A stretch of DNA of 64,000 bases from Nothopassalora personata (Eukaryota; Ascomycota; Dothideomycetes; Mycosphaerellales; Mycosphaerellaceae): assembly GCA_033816765.1 (NCBI GenBank), contig CM066291.1:5456001-5520000 (forward strand), given 5' to 3'. The notes under the pieces were generated by a model. It was given only the letters and a program-made list of their open reading frames with translations. It was not told the origin of the DNA and searched no databases. A program made the translations under genes and the position numbers. Positions 43,283-53,860 of this stretch are shown one piece after another. Positions within the stretch are counted from its first letter, which is position 1; every line of letters begins with the position of its first letter.

Positions 43283-44565
43283 GAAACACAGGTTAGGCAT
43301 GGGAGCACAATTTGATGCGGGTACGATGACATGATATGGAAGCGCGATGGAGCCAGAGCTGGCGATTTGGAAGGCGTTGTCTTTTCACGGGCGTCGAGGA
43401 CCTGGCGTCTGGCGCGAGGTATGGCTTGATTGCCATGAGGATGCGAGACCGGCAACAAAGCTTTTCCTGAGCTTCTTTGTCAAGCTCTTGATAGTGATAC
43501 GTATGTTTTGAAGACTTACGAACAGAGGCCCTACTCTGAAATTCTGAATATCGAGGACATGTGTCATGTTTTCGGGAGATCGTTGCCAAGCAGCGACTCT
43601 GTCCATACAGGACTTTCGTCAAAGACAAAGCACGAGGGGCTCAGATATTGGTCCAAAGCATTTCCCTGTAGCAAGGCCGGTCAGGCGAGCTCCGTCGCTA
43701 TGACCAACAGTCATGTTCGGAAGAGGTGAAGACTGAGATGGGGCTTAGCCTCGAGTCTGATGGCTTTGCAATATCGAGAAGTGCTGTTGTGTCGTGGCCA
43801 GCTCTGTCAAAAGATACTTAGCTGTTATTATTTTCGCCTGCCTCTATCAACTTGGGGCAGTAGATACGGTTGCGGAGTTCTCTGGGCAGTCGACCAAGCG
43901 GCATTTGGTTTCTTATATACTTGGAGACTTGGTGGCTGGGTCGCGACTGGAGGTCTGCGAAGACTGAGGTTCGATCATGTTTGCAGGCTGACTGTGGCCA
44001 CAGATGCAAACAGCGTTGATGTCAACAATCTGAGGTTTGGTCTAGCGAGTCTTTTGAAGATGATCGCGAAAATTTGACGACTGAAGATCAAGTTTGTTTG
44101 CCACGCAGCGACTGCTGCCACTCACCCTCCCCGACCGATCTGAGTGCTCTTGCACGAGACAGCTGAGGCACAGCTGTAGGGTTACACGAGCCCGACGAGA
44201 TACTTGGCCGGCGAGCGCTTCGTCCCATTCACCAGGAATGCTGTTGCTAAAGCCTGCCGAAGTATCAACACCATCCGTAGAGTATAGCAATTTGCGTGAG
44301 GTGCCAGCGCATTGCTTCGCCTCTTTTCGCAAGTCCCAAATCATATCGCTTAACTGCTTCATTCATAAGCCCGGTGTCGGAGGAGTCACAGCGATTGTTG
44401 AACTCATGCGTCGCGCTTTCATGTGCCCGTATTAATCTTCAAAAGTTGAGAGTATCTATACATTCAACGCCGTCCCATGCAAAACCCGGGTATCTCATGC
44501 CTCATCTCTATCTTCTCACATCTTTTTACAGCCCATTTGTACAATCTCATCTCGTACACCCCACC
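43283..44565. other. Intergenic region, igo1 to heme lyase
   Basis: About 1.3 kb between convergent genes. The only suggestive item is a minus-strand frame at 43,818-44,009 containing RLPRELRNRIY, which is like the opening of fungal F-box/2EXR-type proteins. It stops soon after and is at best a remnant. Confidence 0.45.
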
Positions 44566-45402
44566 TCAAAATCCAAACCACCTCGCAACCCTCATCCTCA
44601 CCCCCTCAAAGGAGTTCAACTTCGGCCTCGCATCCAAAAAGAAACTCAAACTACCCCCCTTCCCCTGGTAAAAATCAATCACATACTCAATCTTCTTCCC
44701 ACACCGATCCACCACCCAATCATGCCGATCAAAAGGCTCGCTGTACCCCATCATACTATAATACCTCGCCCTCGGAGTCAACGCCTTACTGTTCCCCGCA
44801 AAGCTCACCAACTTCGGCCCACCACATCGCTCCGCTCCCCAGCCGGCTTCCCACTTCTTGATTTCGCCCCACGCCCTTTCGTTTACGGCATTATGAATTG
44901 GAACGATGTTGTTCATGTCTTCGGGATCCGCGTCGTGGCCTTTGCGTTTCATGGCGGCAAAGAATTGTTCTTGGGAGGGGTAGATCCAGTTTCCGGAGTC
45001 GCGGTCGTGACCGGTGTCTTCTTGGGCGTTTGCGGGAGTTCCGTGACTGGCGGCGTTGGGGAGTGCTGCTTTTTCTGCACTATTTAGTGAGGAGGGATCG
45101 ACGGTGGCTCGAGGGATTGTGGAGATTTCGCGATCGGTGGAGAGGGAATAGACTTTCGGGCGTTTTGGTTGGGAGGAGGGGGACAAGGAGGGGATAGTTG
45201 ATATTGGGCGCCCATTGTGCCAGCGGCCTGTGTCGAGGGAGTAGAAGGAATCCGGTGTATTCGATGGTGGCACTGATGGTGCTGTTTGAGACGGATGTGG
45301 CGTTTCCTGTTTGCCTTTGGCCTTTGCGGCTTCGAGCCATCGTTCCCGTGTGCGATGGTCTACGGGGCATTTCTCTGCCGGGTCTGCACCTTCTGGAGGC
45401 AT
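44566..45402 (-). CDS. CYT2: Cytochrome c1 heme lyase (CYT2-like holocytochrome synthase)
   Basis: A single exon, ATG 45402, 278 aa. Near the N-terminus stands the heme-regulatory-type motif KCPVDHRTRERWL. The conserved catalytic region follows: NWIYPSQEQFFAAMKRKG, then HNAVNERAWGEIKKWE, CGGPKLVSFAG, the YYSMMGYSEPFDRHDW block and CGKKIEYVIDFY. Holocytochrome c synthases attach heme covalently to the CxxCH motif in the mitochondrial intermembrane space. The single CPV motif with ETR/RTR-x-WL context looks like CYT2 (cytochrome c1) rather than CYC3, but dual use is possible. It is divergent from mvd1, 229 bp away. Confidence 0.9.
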   Translation of the reverse strand: MPPEGADPAEKCPVDHRTRERWLEAAKAKGKQETPHPSQTAPSVPPSNTPDSFYSLDTGRWHNGRPISTIPSLSPSSQPKRPKVYSLSTDREISTIPRATVDPSSLNSAEKAALPNAASHGTPANAQEDTGHDRDSGNWIYPSQEQFFAAMKRKGHDADPEDMNNIVPIHNAVNERAWGEIKKWEAGWGAERCGGPKLVSFAGNSKALTPRARYYSMMGYSEPFDRHDWVVDRCGKKIEYVIDFYQGKGGSLSFFLDARPKLNSFEGVRMRVARWFGF

Positions 45403-45631
45403 GGTGAGAGTGTGTTGCTATGGATTGGAGACGATCATGTCGATGCGATAGGTATGGGAGATCGTTATTGCTTAGGTCAGCGCCCCTCTTTGAGTTTTGG
45501 ACCCTGCAGCTCGCTCCTGCTAAAGCGCAACCTTAAAAGATGGGCCGATGTCCAAGAGGAGAAATTATCCGTCCAAGACTGCCCAGACAGCAACATTGAC
45601 TGAACCGATAGACGCCGGAAACATTGTCAGT
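45403..45631. promoter_or_regulatory. Bidirectional promoter region, CYT2-like gene / mevalonate diphosphate decarboxylase gene
   Basis: 229 bp separate the two divergent start codons. Both genes serve heme- or sterol-linked oxygen-dependent metabolism, so shared control is plausible. No specific site was identified. Confidence 0.4.
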
Positions 45632-46944
45632 ATGGCAGAGGACGGTGTACATCGTGCCAGCACGTTTGCGCCTGTGGTAAGTCTTCCTGCCAAGCACAAG
45701 TGTAACGCCTGCACCGATAGCAGAAAGTGGTCTGGAGAGGTGTCTGGTACATCCGACTGATGCTTGTGCAGAACATCGCAGTCATCAAGTAGGATGCAAT
45801 ACTTCAGTACCAACATGACCACCATGCTGAGCTTCATAGATACTGGGGCAAGCGCGACACCAAGCTGAACCTACCCACCAACGGCTCCATCAGCGTGACA
45901 CTCTCCCAAGACGACTTACGAACACATACCACCGCAACAGCCTCGCCCTCCTACACAGAAGACAGCCTAGAGCTCAATGGCTCACCCCAAGACATCAGCG
46001 GTGCCCGCACCCAAGCATGCCTTCGCGCACTACGCGAGCTACGAGCCAAGGTCGAGATGGGAGCACCACAAGCAGCCAAGCTTTCTCAGATGAAGCTGAA
46101 GATCGTCAGCAAGAACAATTTCCCGACCGCAGCAGGTCTCGCCTCTTCAGCAGCCGGCTTCGCAGCCCTAGTACGAGCAATCGCCGACCTCTACCAACTT
46201 GGTACCTCCCCCGCCGACCTCAGCAGAATCGCACGACAGGGAAGTGGTTCAGCATGCAGAAGCTTGATGGGTGGATATGTTGCCTGGCAGAAGGGAGAAC
46301 AGGCGGATGGGAGTGACTCTGTGGCATACGAAGTCTCACCGGCATCACACTGGCCAGACATGCGCGCGTTGATTCTGGTGGCATCGGCAGAGAAGAAGGA
46401 CGTGAGCAGCACTGCAGGAATGCAGCAGACTGTCGCCTCATCAGCACTGTTCGAGCACCGCGCGAGCGAAGTGGTGCCCAAGAGAATGAAGAGGATGGAG
46501 CAAGCGATACATCGGAGAGACTTTGAGGAGTTCGCAATCCTCAGCATGAAAGACAGCAACAACTTCCACGCGTGCTGTCTGGACACCCAGCCACCAATCT
46601 TCTACATGAACGACACGAGCCGCGCCGCGATCCGGATGGTCGAAGCAATCAATGCTGCACAGCCGGATGAGAAGCCCATTGCTGCGTACACCTTCGACGC
46701 CGGCCCGAATGCGGTCATCTACTATCTGGCTGAGAATGAGGACAAAGTCGCTGGGACCTTCAAGGCGATTCTTGGAGACATTACAGGCTGGGACAACCAA
46801 AGGGGACAGAGAATTACGGCTACAGCTGGTGCTGTCGAGAATATCGATGGCGTGGTGGCGGAGCTTTTGAAGAAAGGTATCTCGAGGGTCATCTTGACGA
46901 GTGTTGGGGATGGACCCAGGAAGACGGAGGAGCATCTTGCTTAG
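45632..46944 (+). CDS. ERG19: Mevalonate diphosphate decarboxylase
   Basis: Three exons, 45632-45676, 45772-45788 (only 17 nt) and 45840-46944, total 1167 nt and 388 aa. The splice reconstructs the N-terminal substrate motif as NIAVIKYWGKRD, and the GHMP-family motif TAAGLASSAAGFAAL lies downstream. The catalytic SGSACRSLMGGYVAW and a C-terminal TFDAGPNAVIY follow. The enzyme converts mevalonate diphosphate to isopentenyl diphosphate using ATP, the last step before the isoprenoid and ergosterol branches. Length and motifs match the family (yeast ~396 aa). Confidence 0.95.
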
Positions 46945-48067
46945 ATGTGTTGAGCCGTGAAGTCGCATTGGGTGGTGTCCGCCGAAGCATTGTCGAAGAT
47001 ACCATTTCAGGTAGTGTCCAACAGAGACTGGTGGACTTGTGAATGTCCGAGCCATTGGCAATTCTTTTCGACCTCCGTGGAGACCATGGCAAAACTGCTG
47101 CTCAGACAAGCTTAAGCGATCGACAGATTTTCAGGCCAATTGGGAATAGTGCCCAATGTCAGACTCCCTCCGGTCACAACCCTGACCTTCCTCTTCTTCG
47201 TCTTCCTTTCCAAAACAACAACACAACCACCAAGTTGACCAGCTCCAAGTCTTCCTGACTCAAGTATATATATCGAGATTTTTTGGCAAGTATCGAAGTC
47301 TTCCTTAAACTCGATCGACATAGTCTTCACTGAACCCGCTGCACCTGGACCTCAGTAGCGGAGCATGCACAACCTGCACGGAAACTCATCATTGGCGCTT
47401 CTCAGGTCGCAGCACGACCTGCTCAACTGAAGGAGCTCCATTTCCCCCGGCCGGAGACGCTCTCATGTTAGGTGCAGCTTGGGCATATGATGTCCTCCTC
47501 CACAAGCCGAAGCGACATCGACTGTCGCGTTCTTTCCTCACGCTTGATGCCGTCATGCAACAAGAACGATGGAGTCTTGTTTTCCGCTGGCAGATATTTG
47601 CTGAGATTGCTTGATTTTGAGGGTGCCATCTCCAGCAGCGGCCCTCTCGCCGCAGCATGCCGAAATGCAGGTCTGTGAAGAAGTCCGAACATCTGCGTAG
47701 CGTTGGAGAAAACATCGGCAGACCGAGACAAGGCCAAGAACTGCCTAAGCCGTACCCTGCCATTGCTACGAAGGGTCCTGTCGTGTACTGCCCAACCTTG
47801 GGGCTTCGGTAATTCTTCGGGAATATGGCCTGCATTTGTGCCTCGTGTTGCCCACGATCGACCTTACATCTTGTGCCAAGCGCGTTTAGTCCGATTGCTT
47901 GGGCCTCTCTTGATGCCCTTGGCGATCGAGAGTAATCTTTGTAGCGTATGGCATTTGCCACACAATGTGATCCCACTGACAGTGTCAGACAGCGATGAAT
48001 ACCGTATCGAGGCCGCGACGAAGATTTGACGTGCTTGAGCAAGTCGTCTCCAGCGAGAACTTGAAGA
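46945..48067. other. Intergenic region after the decarboxylase gene
   Basis: No supported gene. A short TATATATA tract lies near 47,265. Overlapping short frames at 47,389-48,042 have no protein-like features. Confidence 0.5.
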
Positions 48068-48654
48068 ATGGGTCACACTAATACATTGGGAACAGTAACA
48101 CCGCTGCCGGAAGTATTACGTCGCAGATTCGTTGCTCTTACATTCTTTGCGCTCCTTTTGCTAACATTGGCGACTGCACTCTTTGGGCCGATGCCGGACC
48201 AGAACGCTCACGGTTTGCAGACCTTCACGACCTAGGGCAACTTCAGACCTGATTACTTATATGGCACTACCACAACGATCGAAGTAAACAGAAACGACAG
48301 CACAGCCCCGGTAATACCACTAAGCGAGGAAGATAACGGCATCAGCGGGCTCGACATCCGATCCCCATATGAGAACGACAAGATAGTAATAACTGCGACT
48401 GTGTCACAGACCTTAAGTCAGCGATCGAGGCCGACATTGAGACGAGCCAGAAATGGGAAAGAGAGAAATACCCCGAACAGTACCCAAGCGATGATGATCC
48501 ATCACATATTGAGCTGACGTTGCTGTCGGAGAACCCCCAGAGACAGAGATTGCTGGCGCTAATGATGGACCACAGATACATCCACCCTCAGACTGAATGC
48601 CATACCGCATCCGATGACCTGCAGTACTCCGTGAAGGAAGTCACTCTCTCTTGA
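48068..48654 (+). pseudogene. Possible decayed gene for a small membrane or secreted protein
   Basis: From ATG 48068 a frame opens with one strong hydrophobic segment (FVALTFFALLLLTLATALFG). After 55 codons it meets a TAG and then continues in the same frame (DYLYGTTTTIEVN). It shifts frame near 48,410 into an acidic stretch that ends at 48,652. One stop and one shift would explain it as a recent pseudogene. It overlaps the 3' end of the cupin gene on the other strand by a few bases. No family is recognised, so this stays tentative. Confidence 0.3.
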
Positions 48655-49336
48655 GATATTTCGGCATATACATCGTTGAGTACCCGCACAGTTTCGCCAA
48701 TGTTGCAATGGCGCCTTGCAGTTTCCATGGTATCCACCATCGAAGTGGGCCGAGAAAGGTCCAGCCTGGGAACATCACCATCGTCGAGTTGGTCTCGGTC
48801 CTGAAGATACGGCATCTCAGATTAGTCTTCCCCAATGTCCAACAGGACACAATGCAATGGACTCACAGGCTCAAAATCATCTGCAACAGGCCCGGCTCCT
48901 TCTTCCTCCTGAAGCATTCCCCAGTGTACAAGAAGAGCTGCTCGAAGAACGGAACATCCATCGGTTTCGGCACAGCGCTGGGATGACCCCATGCCAGGAT
49001 CACGGTGTCTTCATCTGTCGGCACTGGCCAGGGCGTATGCGGGAGCCATGCGGGAACAGTAAAGGGCTCGTCTGAGGGTGTGAGGATTATGTCGCGCTGG
49101 TCGTAGCCGGCTGTCAGACCCCATTTTTCCTGCAGGACTTTGAACGTCTCGGCTTGGTCGAAGTGCAGGTGGAATGGTGGGGACTATGAAAAATTAGCTC
49201 TATCGGGGCGGCAGAGACTCAGGTGAAGGGGCGAGGGAGTGCTCACGAGAGGGTGGCCTTTGGCCTTCTTGACAAGAGAGTGTGAGCCTCTTATTGTCAT
49301 GCGGATGAGGAACCTTCGGCAATTCAGAAACCGCAT
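48641..49336 (-). CDS. Small cupin-domain protein
   Basis: I assembled this from three exons, 49336-49247, 49183-48867 and 48800-48641 (introns of 63 and 66 nt with good GT-AG ends). They sum to 567 nt and 188 aa in frame. The cupin motif is visible as HLHFDQAETFKVLQEKWG (HxH-x4-E). It is followed by PAWLPHTPWPV and a second barrel strand region (DTVILAWGHP). The C-terminal third (GPLRWWIPWKLQGAIATLAK) is amphipathic and Trp-rich. Cupins bind a metal through the two His and the Glu and include oxygenases and isomerases. The activity of this fungal subfamily is not known to me. Confidence 0.75.
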
Positions 49337-50218
49337 GTCCGCACAGGAAAGGGCTTAGAGTTACGTTGCGTCAAGAGCATCATCTTGCAGAAACTCGACT
49401 TTTATAGAGTCGTCGAAGATTGTGTAGGGTCCCGCGATCAGCTTTTGACCTTTTCGAAGATTGGCAGATGACATCTTCAAGTGTGCTAAGAACTTATGCA
49501 AGTGTGGGTCGAGTTGGGTTGTGGCTTAGTCTTATACTGCTGAATGTTCCCTCTGGTTCGGACCCGAAATCCTTCGAACGAAAGAGGTATTCAGGATGCA
49601 AATCGTGCTCGATGTGCGGCTGATGCGGGGAAACATATTCTGAAAGGACCTAATGTGCGGCCGACACGTTGTATTGCAGGTGGCGGACTGTGCAAGCATT
49701 TACCTGCGTCCAAGCTTCCGTTGAAACAGATATCACATGCACGAACTTCTAACGCGGCGATCCCCAATTTTCGAACACTACTTTCCCTTTTACCGCTACA
49801 AGAACATCGTCAGACTCGAAACTGCACCACGACTTCGACCAACCCCGACCATTGACGACAGGAGACAACACCTAGGATGAAGGCGGCATTGCGGGTCCAA
49901 ACCAGCGTCCAGAATGTCGACCAAATACGGGCAACATGCATTCTCTTCACTGCGTCGTTACGTTCCTCGAAACTGCCGAAAAGTCACCAGAGACAATTCT
50001 TTGTCCTCCTTGCCTGAGATGAGGACATCGCTGCCCACCCACGCAGAGAACGAAGCCATTCTTTGCTCCCTCCCTCTGTTGGAATAGGGCTGTAATCTGC
50101 CCACACAGCTGCAATACGATGGACAATAAGTCTTCGAAAGAAAGCTTACTAGTATGAAAGCCGCAATATGAGCAGCTTGTACTTCTCATCCTATGAAGAG
50201 GAGCTACGCGACGGAAGA
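49337..50218. other. Intergenic region
   Basis: Nothing supported. It includes the probable promoter of the cupin gene. Confidence 0.5.
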
Positions 50219-50631
50219 CTACACTGCGCGATATACGTTGTCGCTTTCCTGCGCCGCACGATCCGCATCCTCCCCAACGCTACTATGGCCCGTTAGATAC
50301 AACTTCGATGCCGTAGGCGAAGCCTTTAGAGTGGCCTGGAGGATAGAGAGGTCCTCATTCCTCCTGTTCTCGTGGCACTGGTAGCAGAAGAGTAGCTCGG
50401 TTCCATCTTTTACCGACCTGTTACCATAATAGCAAACGAGTAGATCATGATCTCGGACCCCGTGTCCTCGCGAAGCTTTATGAGCAGTTAGTGCGTCTTT
50501 CTGATGAATGGGCAGTTCGGATGGCACTCGTCTACAGGTGTTGCCGAAGCCTTATCGTAGTAGTTGTCGAGGCAATCGGCGAAAACAAGGCTCTCGTCCT
50601 CGTCGGCGCCACTATCTTCGGTACGATTCAT
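50219..50631 (-). pseudogene. Possible remnant of a small gene (unknown)
   Basis: An ATG at 50631 opens an acidic frame of 47 codons ending in DECHPNCPFIRKTH. A different frame then carries a protein-like stretch (DLLVCYYGNRSVKDGTELLFC, then CHENRR) to 50219. A single frameshift would join them. Paired Cys/His residues hint at a metal site. No family is recognised and it could be chance. Confidence 0.22.
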
Positions 50632-51185
50632 GATCTGCTGCCGTCAGTATGAAACGTTGGTTAGGAGACAGGGGTAATTATTGTCCCTACTCACCTCTCC
50701 GCTCGCGGGAGCGGTGTAGATGACAGAAAAAATTGTATGGTGTGTGGAAGAAAAGGGCAATTGGTTGAGTATAAGTGTTAAGATAATCCGCGGATTCCCA
50801 TGACTGCTTTCATTTCCGTGTGTTACTACGCCATCAAGGAATACAGAGAAGAAATGAAGTTTTAGCTGAATGTCACATGTACTAGAGGTACATATGACTG
50901 CATGTTGCCGGTAACCACTCAGTACCTGTAGCTGCTACGTTAGGCCTCACTCACTGAGTACTAATAAGTTTTCGGTGGGTATCGTAGAACGTTAGCTCTA
51001 GAACAATCCCACCAATCTACACACCACCAAAGCTCTAAGCTTTACCCGGTGCTCTGATTCACAAAAGGCGTGGTGTTGTATACAAAACGTGCGCTGCAGG
51101 TACCAGGAGTGAAATGTTACTTGCACATGCCAATGAATTTTTGGTGGAGTGGGTGAATTGCAAAAAGCTCGGTCGAGGAGCATTA
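50632..51185. other. Intergenic region left of the pogo element
   Basis: No gene is seen. It ends in the TA target dinucleotide at 51,184-51,185. Confidence 0.5.
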
Positions 51186-51289
51186 GAAGTCAGGTGCATA
51201 CGGTGCACGGTGCATGCGATGCACGGTCGCGCGCTCCACCTTCATTTTAGTCATTATCTTTGTCACCACATATCTCAACAACTAATAGA

Positions 51290-53500
51290 CGTATACAAGC
51301 CAGCAATAGATGATTTGAATGCGCAGATCAAGCCCAATATTACAGAAACAGCTACGCGTTATAGCATCGAGCGGTCGACCCTTAGTAGGCACTAGAACAA
51401 GGTCTGTAGAACCGTGGCTAAGCAGAACGAGGATTTAATAATTTTGAATTACTAGCAAGAACAGAGCCTATTATACTACATTAACACCCTTTTAGAGCGC
51501 GGCCTACCTCCTATACCGTCTATATTACTTAACTTTGTCGAGGATATCGCAAAGAGACGGCTATATCGAGGCTAGGTGTCGCGATTCTATAATCGGCACT
51601 AGAACAAGATTCTTTCGATATATCTCTAACCCTTCGACAAGGAGCGCAAGAAGGCCGATAGCAAGGCTTACTACGCCTTATATTTCCGGCTCGTTAAAGA
51701 GAAGATTGAGAAGTATAGTATTAAGGCAGAAAACACGTATAATATAGACGAGAAGGGAGTGCTTATTAGGTTCCTTACGAAGGCAAGAAGGATAGTCTCT
51801 AAGGACTAGTATAAGTCGAAGAAGCTATTAGGCAATACACAAGATAGCAACCGTGAATAGCTTACAATATTAGCTTGTATATGCGGTAATCTTATATAGC
51901 TACTACCTGCTCTAATTTACTAGGCTAAGACAGGTAATATTCAAGACACTTAGGTACAGGATCTAGACCTAGCGCAGCATTAAGCATTCTTCGCGTCTTT
52001 AGAGAAAGGGTAGACGGACAACAAGCTTAGATTAGCATAGTTACAATAGGTATTCTACCGGTATACAAAGGACAAGGCTCGTAGAGACTATAGGCTGTTA
52101 TATATTAATAGCTATAGCTCTTATATTAATATAGCCTTTCTTAATTAGGCCTATAAACACAAGATCCTTATTGCTGTCTACCCTCCGCATTCGACTTATA
52201 GGCTATAGCTACTAGATGTCTCGCTATTCTTACCCCTTAGCGTCTACTATAGCTAAGAACTAGATCGATTTATATATAACTGTTAGGGCCTTTTAGGTGT
52301 TACTAAGCGTGACTTCCTTGCCCTATTCTAGCTAGCGTAGACGAAGGCCTTTACTACGAAGAATATCGCAAGCGGATAGCGAAAGACAGGCCTTGTTCCC
52401 TTTAATCTAGCTAAGGTTGTAACAGTATTCGAAGAGCATATTTACGAGCTACGGCTAGTAAGTAGTAGCTTATCTACCTTAATCCTATCGGCTAGTAACT
52501 AGCGCAAGCTTCGAGGACTCTTAAAGGACGTTATAGCTAATTAGCTTAATAATATTAAGCTCTCTAAGGTCTAGAAGCTTTAGAACACTATCGACGCTAT
52601 TACGACTAAGAATGCCCTCCTTAAGGCTAAGAATAAGGGCTTCGCTACTACCCTTAACGTTAAGAAGAAGAAAAGGAAGCGTAGTAAGGGCTTATTTGAA
52701 GAACTACGAGCTTAAGACAACTAGGGAGCGACATTCTTCTCTCTATTAAAGATTAACTAGGCTAATGTTAGGAACCGCTGTACGTTATCACAACTCGGGC
52801 TTGGATCTTTGCAGGGATGTCTCAATCAGTTATGAAGGTAGTGGTTCCAAACAGTATATGGTGTATACTTAAAATGAGTTGAGCACGAGGCTCCTATCTA
52901 CTTGCAAAAGAGCGTCGTCTATATAGTGCCGTGTCTTGGCGTGATCTTTCCTGCTCTCTCTGCTCTCTCTGCTCTCTCGAGAGAGCACCCGAGAGCACTG
53001 AGAGCACTCTGCATATCGGGTGCATCCGCTGGTCTGCTGGCATCGATTGGTTGGCTATGGGCTTCCCCAGACCGATCCGTAACAGCTAAGTAGCTATAGG
53101 CTCGTAAGGAGGCTAAGAAAGAGACTGCTATTGCTAATAAGCAACTTAAGAAGGAGGCTACGAGGGCTAAGCAACTTAGCTAACGTGTTGCTATCGAATT
53201 AAGGAAGGAACAACGCCTTAAGAAGGCGAAGAATAAGGAGCTTAAGAAGGCAAGAATAGCGGCTATAAAGCAGTAAGAGAAAGAGGATAAAGCAGCTACT
53301 TAATAACTATAACAACACCTTTAGCAGTTAATACGTAAGCCACGAGGACGTAGGCAGTTAATTGTCAAGCTACCGGTGTGTCTAAAGGGAGATAATAAGG
53401 TTAAGGTAGTAGACAGCCTAATCTAGGTTAAAACGCGACGAGGGCGGATAGTAAAACAACTACTCAAGATACAACATCTATAGTTATAGCAATAAAAGAA
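51290..53500 (+). pseudogene. Dead Fot1/pogo DDE transposase
   Basis: The helix-turn-helix start (ITETATRYSIERSTLSRH), the first catalytic region (YNIDEKGVLI) and the third (PPHSTYRL-LLDVSLFLPL) can be read around many stops. The second catalytic block, normally I-D-G-H in this family, reads I-N-S-Y. Each change is a G:C to A:T transition. The Lys/Arg-rich C-terminal tail follows the inserted LTR. It cannot make an active enzyme. Confidence 0.88.
52766..53084. repeat. Copia-type solo LTR inside the pogo relic
   Basis: This 319-bp LTR begins TGTTAGGAA and ends CGTAACA (TGTTA/TAACA inverted ends). A 5-bp target duplication GCTAA stands at 52,761-52,765 and 53,085-53,089. It has normal CpA and TpG while its host is RIP-mutated, so it arrived later. 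A GCTCTCT / AGAGAGC hairpin-like tract lies at about 52,950-53,012. The assignment to Copia rather than Gypsy rests on the TGTTA ends and size only. Confidence 0.85.
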
Positions 53501-53688
53501 CATATATCAATGACTATATTGTCTAAATATAAAGCCAATCGGTCCAGTGGTTGAGGTAAGACACCTTTAAGAACAACACGTGTTGAGATTGAGGTGTCGT
53601 GCAGCGCATGGGACCGTGCACCGCATGCACCTGACTTCTATTCCTAGTAAAGCAGCCCGCCCGAGTTCCCCGGATGAAAAAATTAAAA

Positions 53689-53807
53689 ACATACAGCACG
53701 AGGGATTCGCATATGGTCACCCACTATACTACTAGTCTCGCGGTAGAATGCTTGAGTTTCGCAGAGCGAACGGGATGCGCTATATTCATTCTCCTATGGC
53801 CGTATGT
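53689..53807 (-). rRNA. 5S rRNA: 5S ribosomal RNA
   Basis: The 119-nt minus-strand sequence begins ACATACGGCCATAGGA and ends GCTGTATGT, which pair as helix I (9 bp). Internal hallmarks are GCGCATCCCGTTCGCTCTGC, CGAAACTCAAGC and the GGGTGACCAT...GCGAATCCC block. A TTTT run follows the 3' end on the same strand, as a polymerase III terminator. Fungal 5S genes are often dispersed singly, as here. It lies 53 bp beyond the P450 stop codon on the same strand. Confidence 0.93.
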
Positions 53808-53860
53808 GTAGGAACACTCTTTTCTAGCTTTTATATAGCTGTAATGGCATTTATTTTACA

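Larger units (their letters stand above)
51186..53638 (+). mobile_element. RIP-inactivated pogo/Fot1-type DNA transposon
   Basis: Terminal inverted repeats of about 45 bp begin GAAGTCAGGTGCAT (left, 51,186) and end with the reverse complement (right, 53,638). The target TA lies on both sides (51,184-51,185 and 53,639-53,640). The transposase frame on the plus strand is riddled with TAG/TAA at former Gln codons. A younger solo LTR at 52,766-53,084 splits it. Without that LTR it is about 2.1 kb, usual for Fot1-like elements. Confidence 0.92.
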
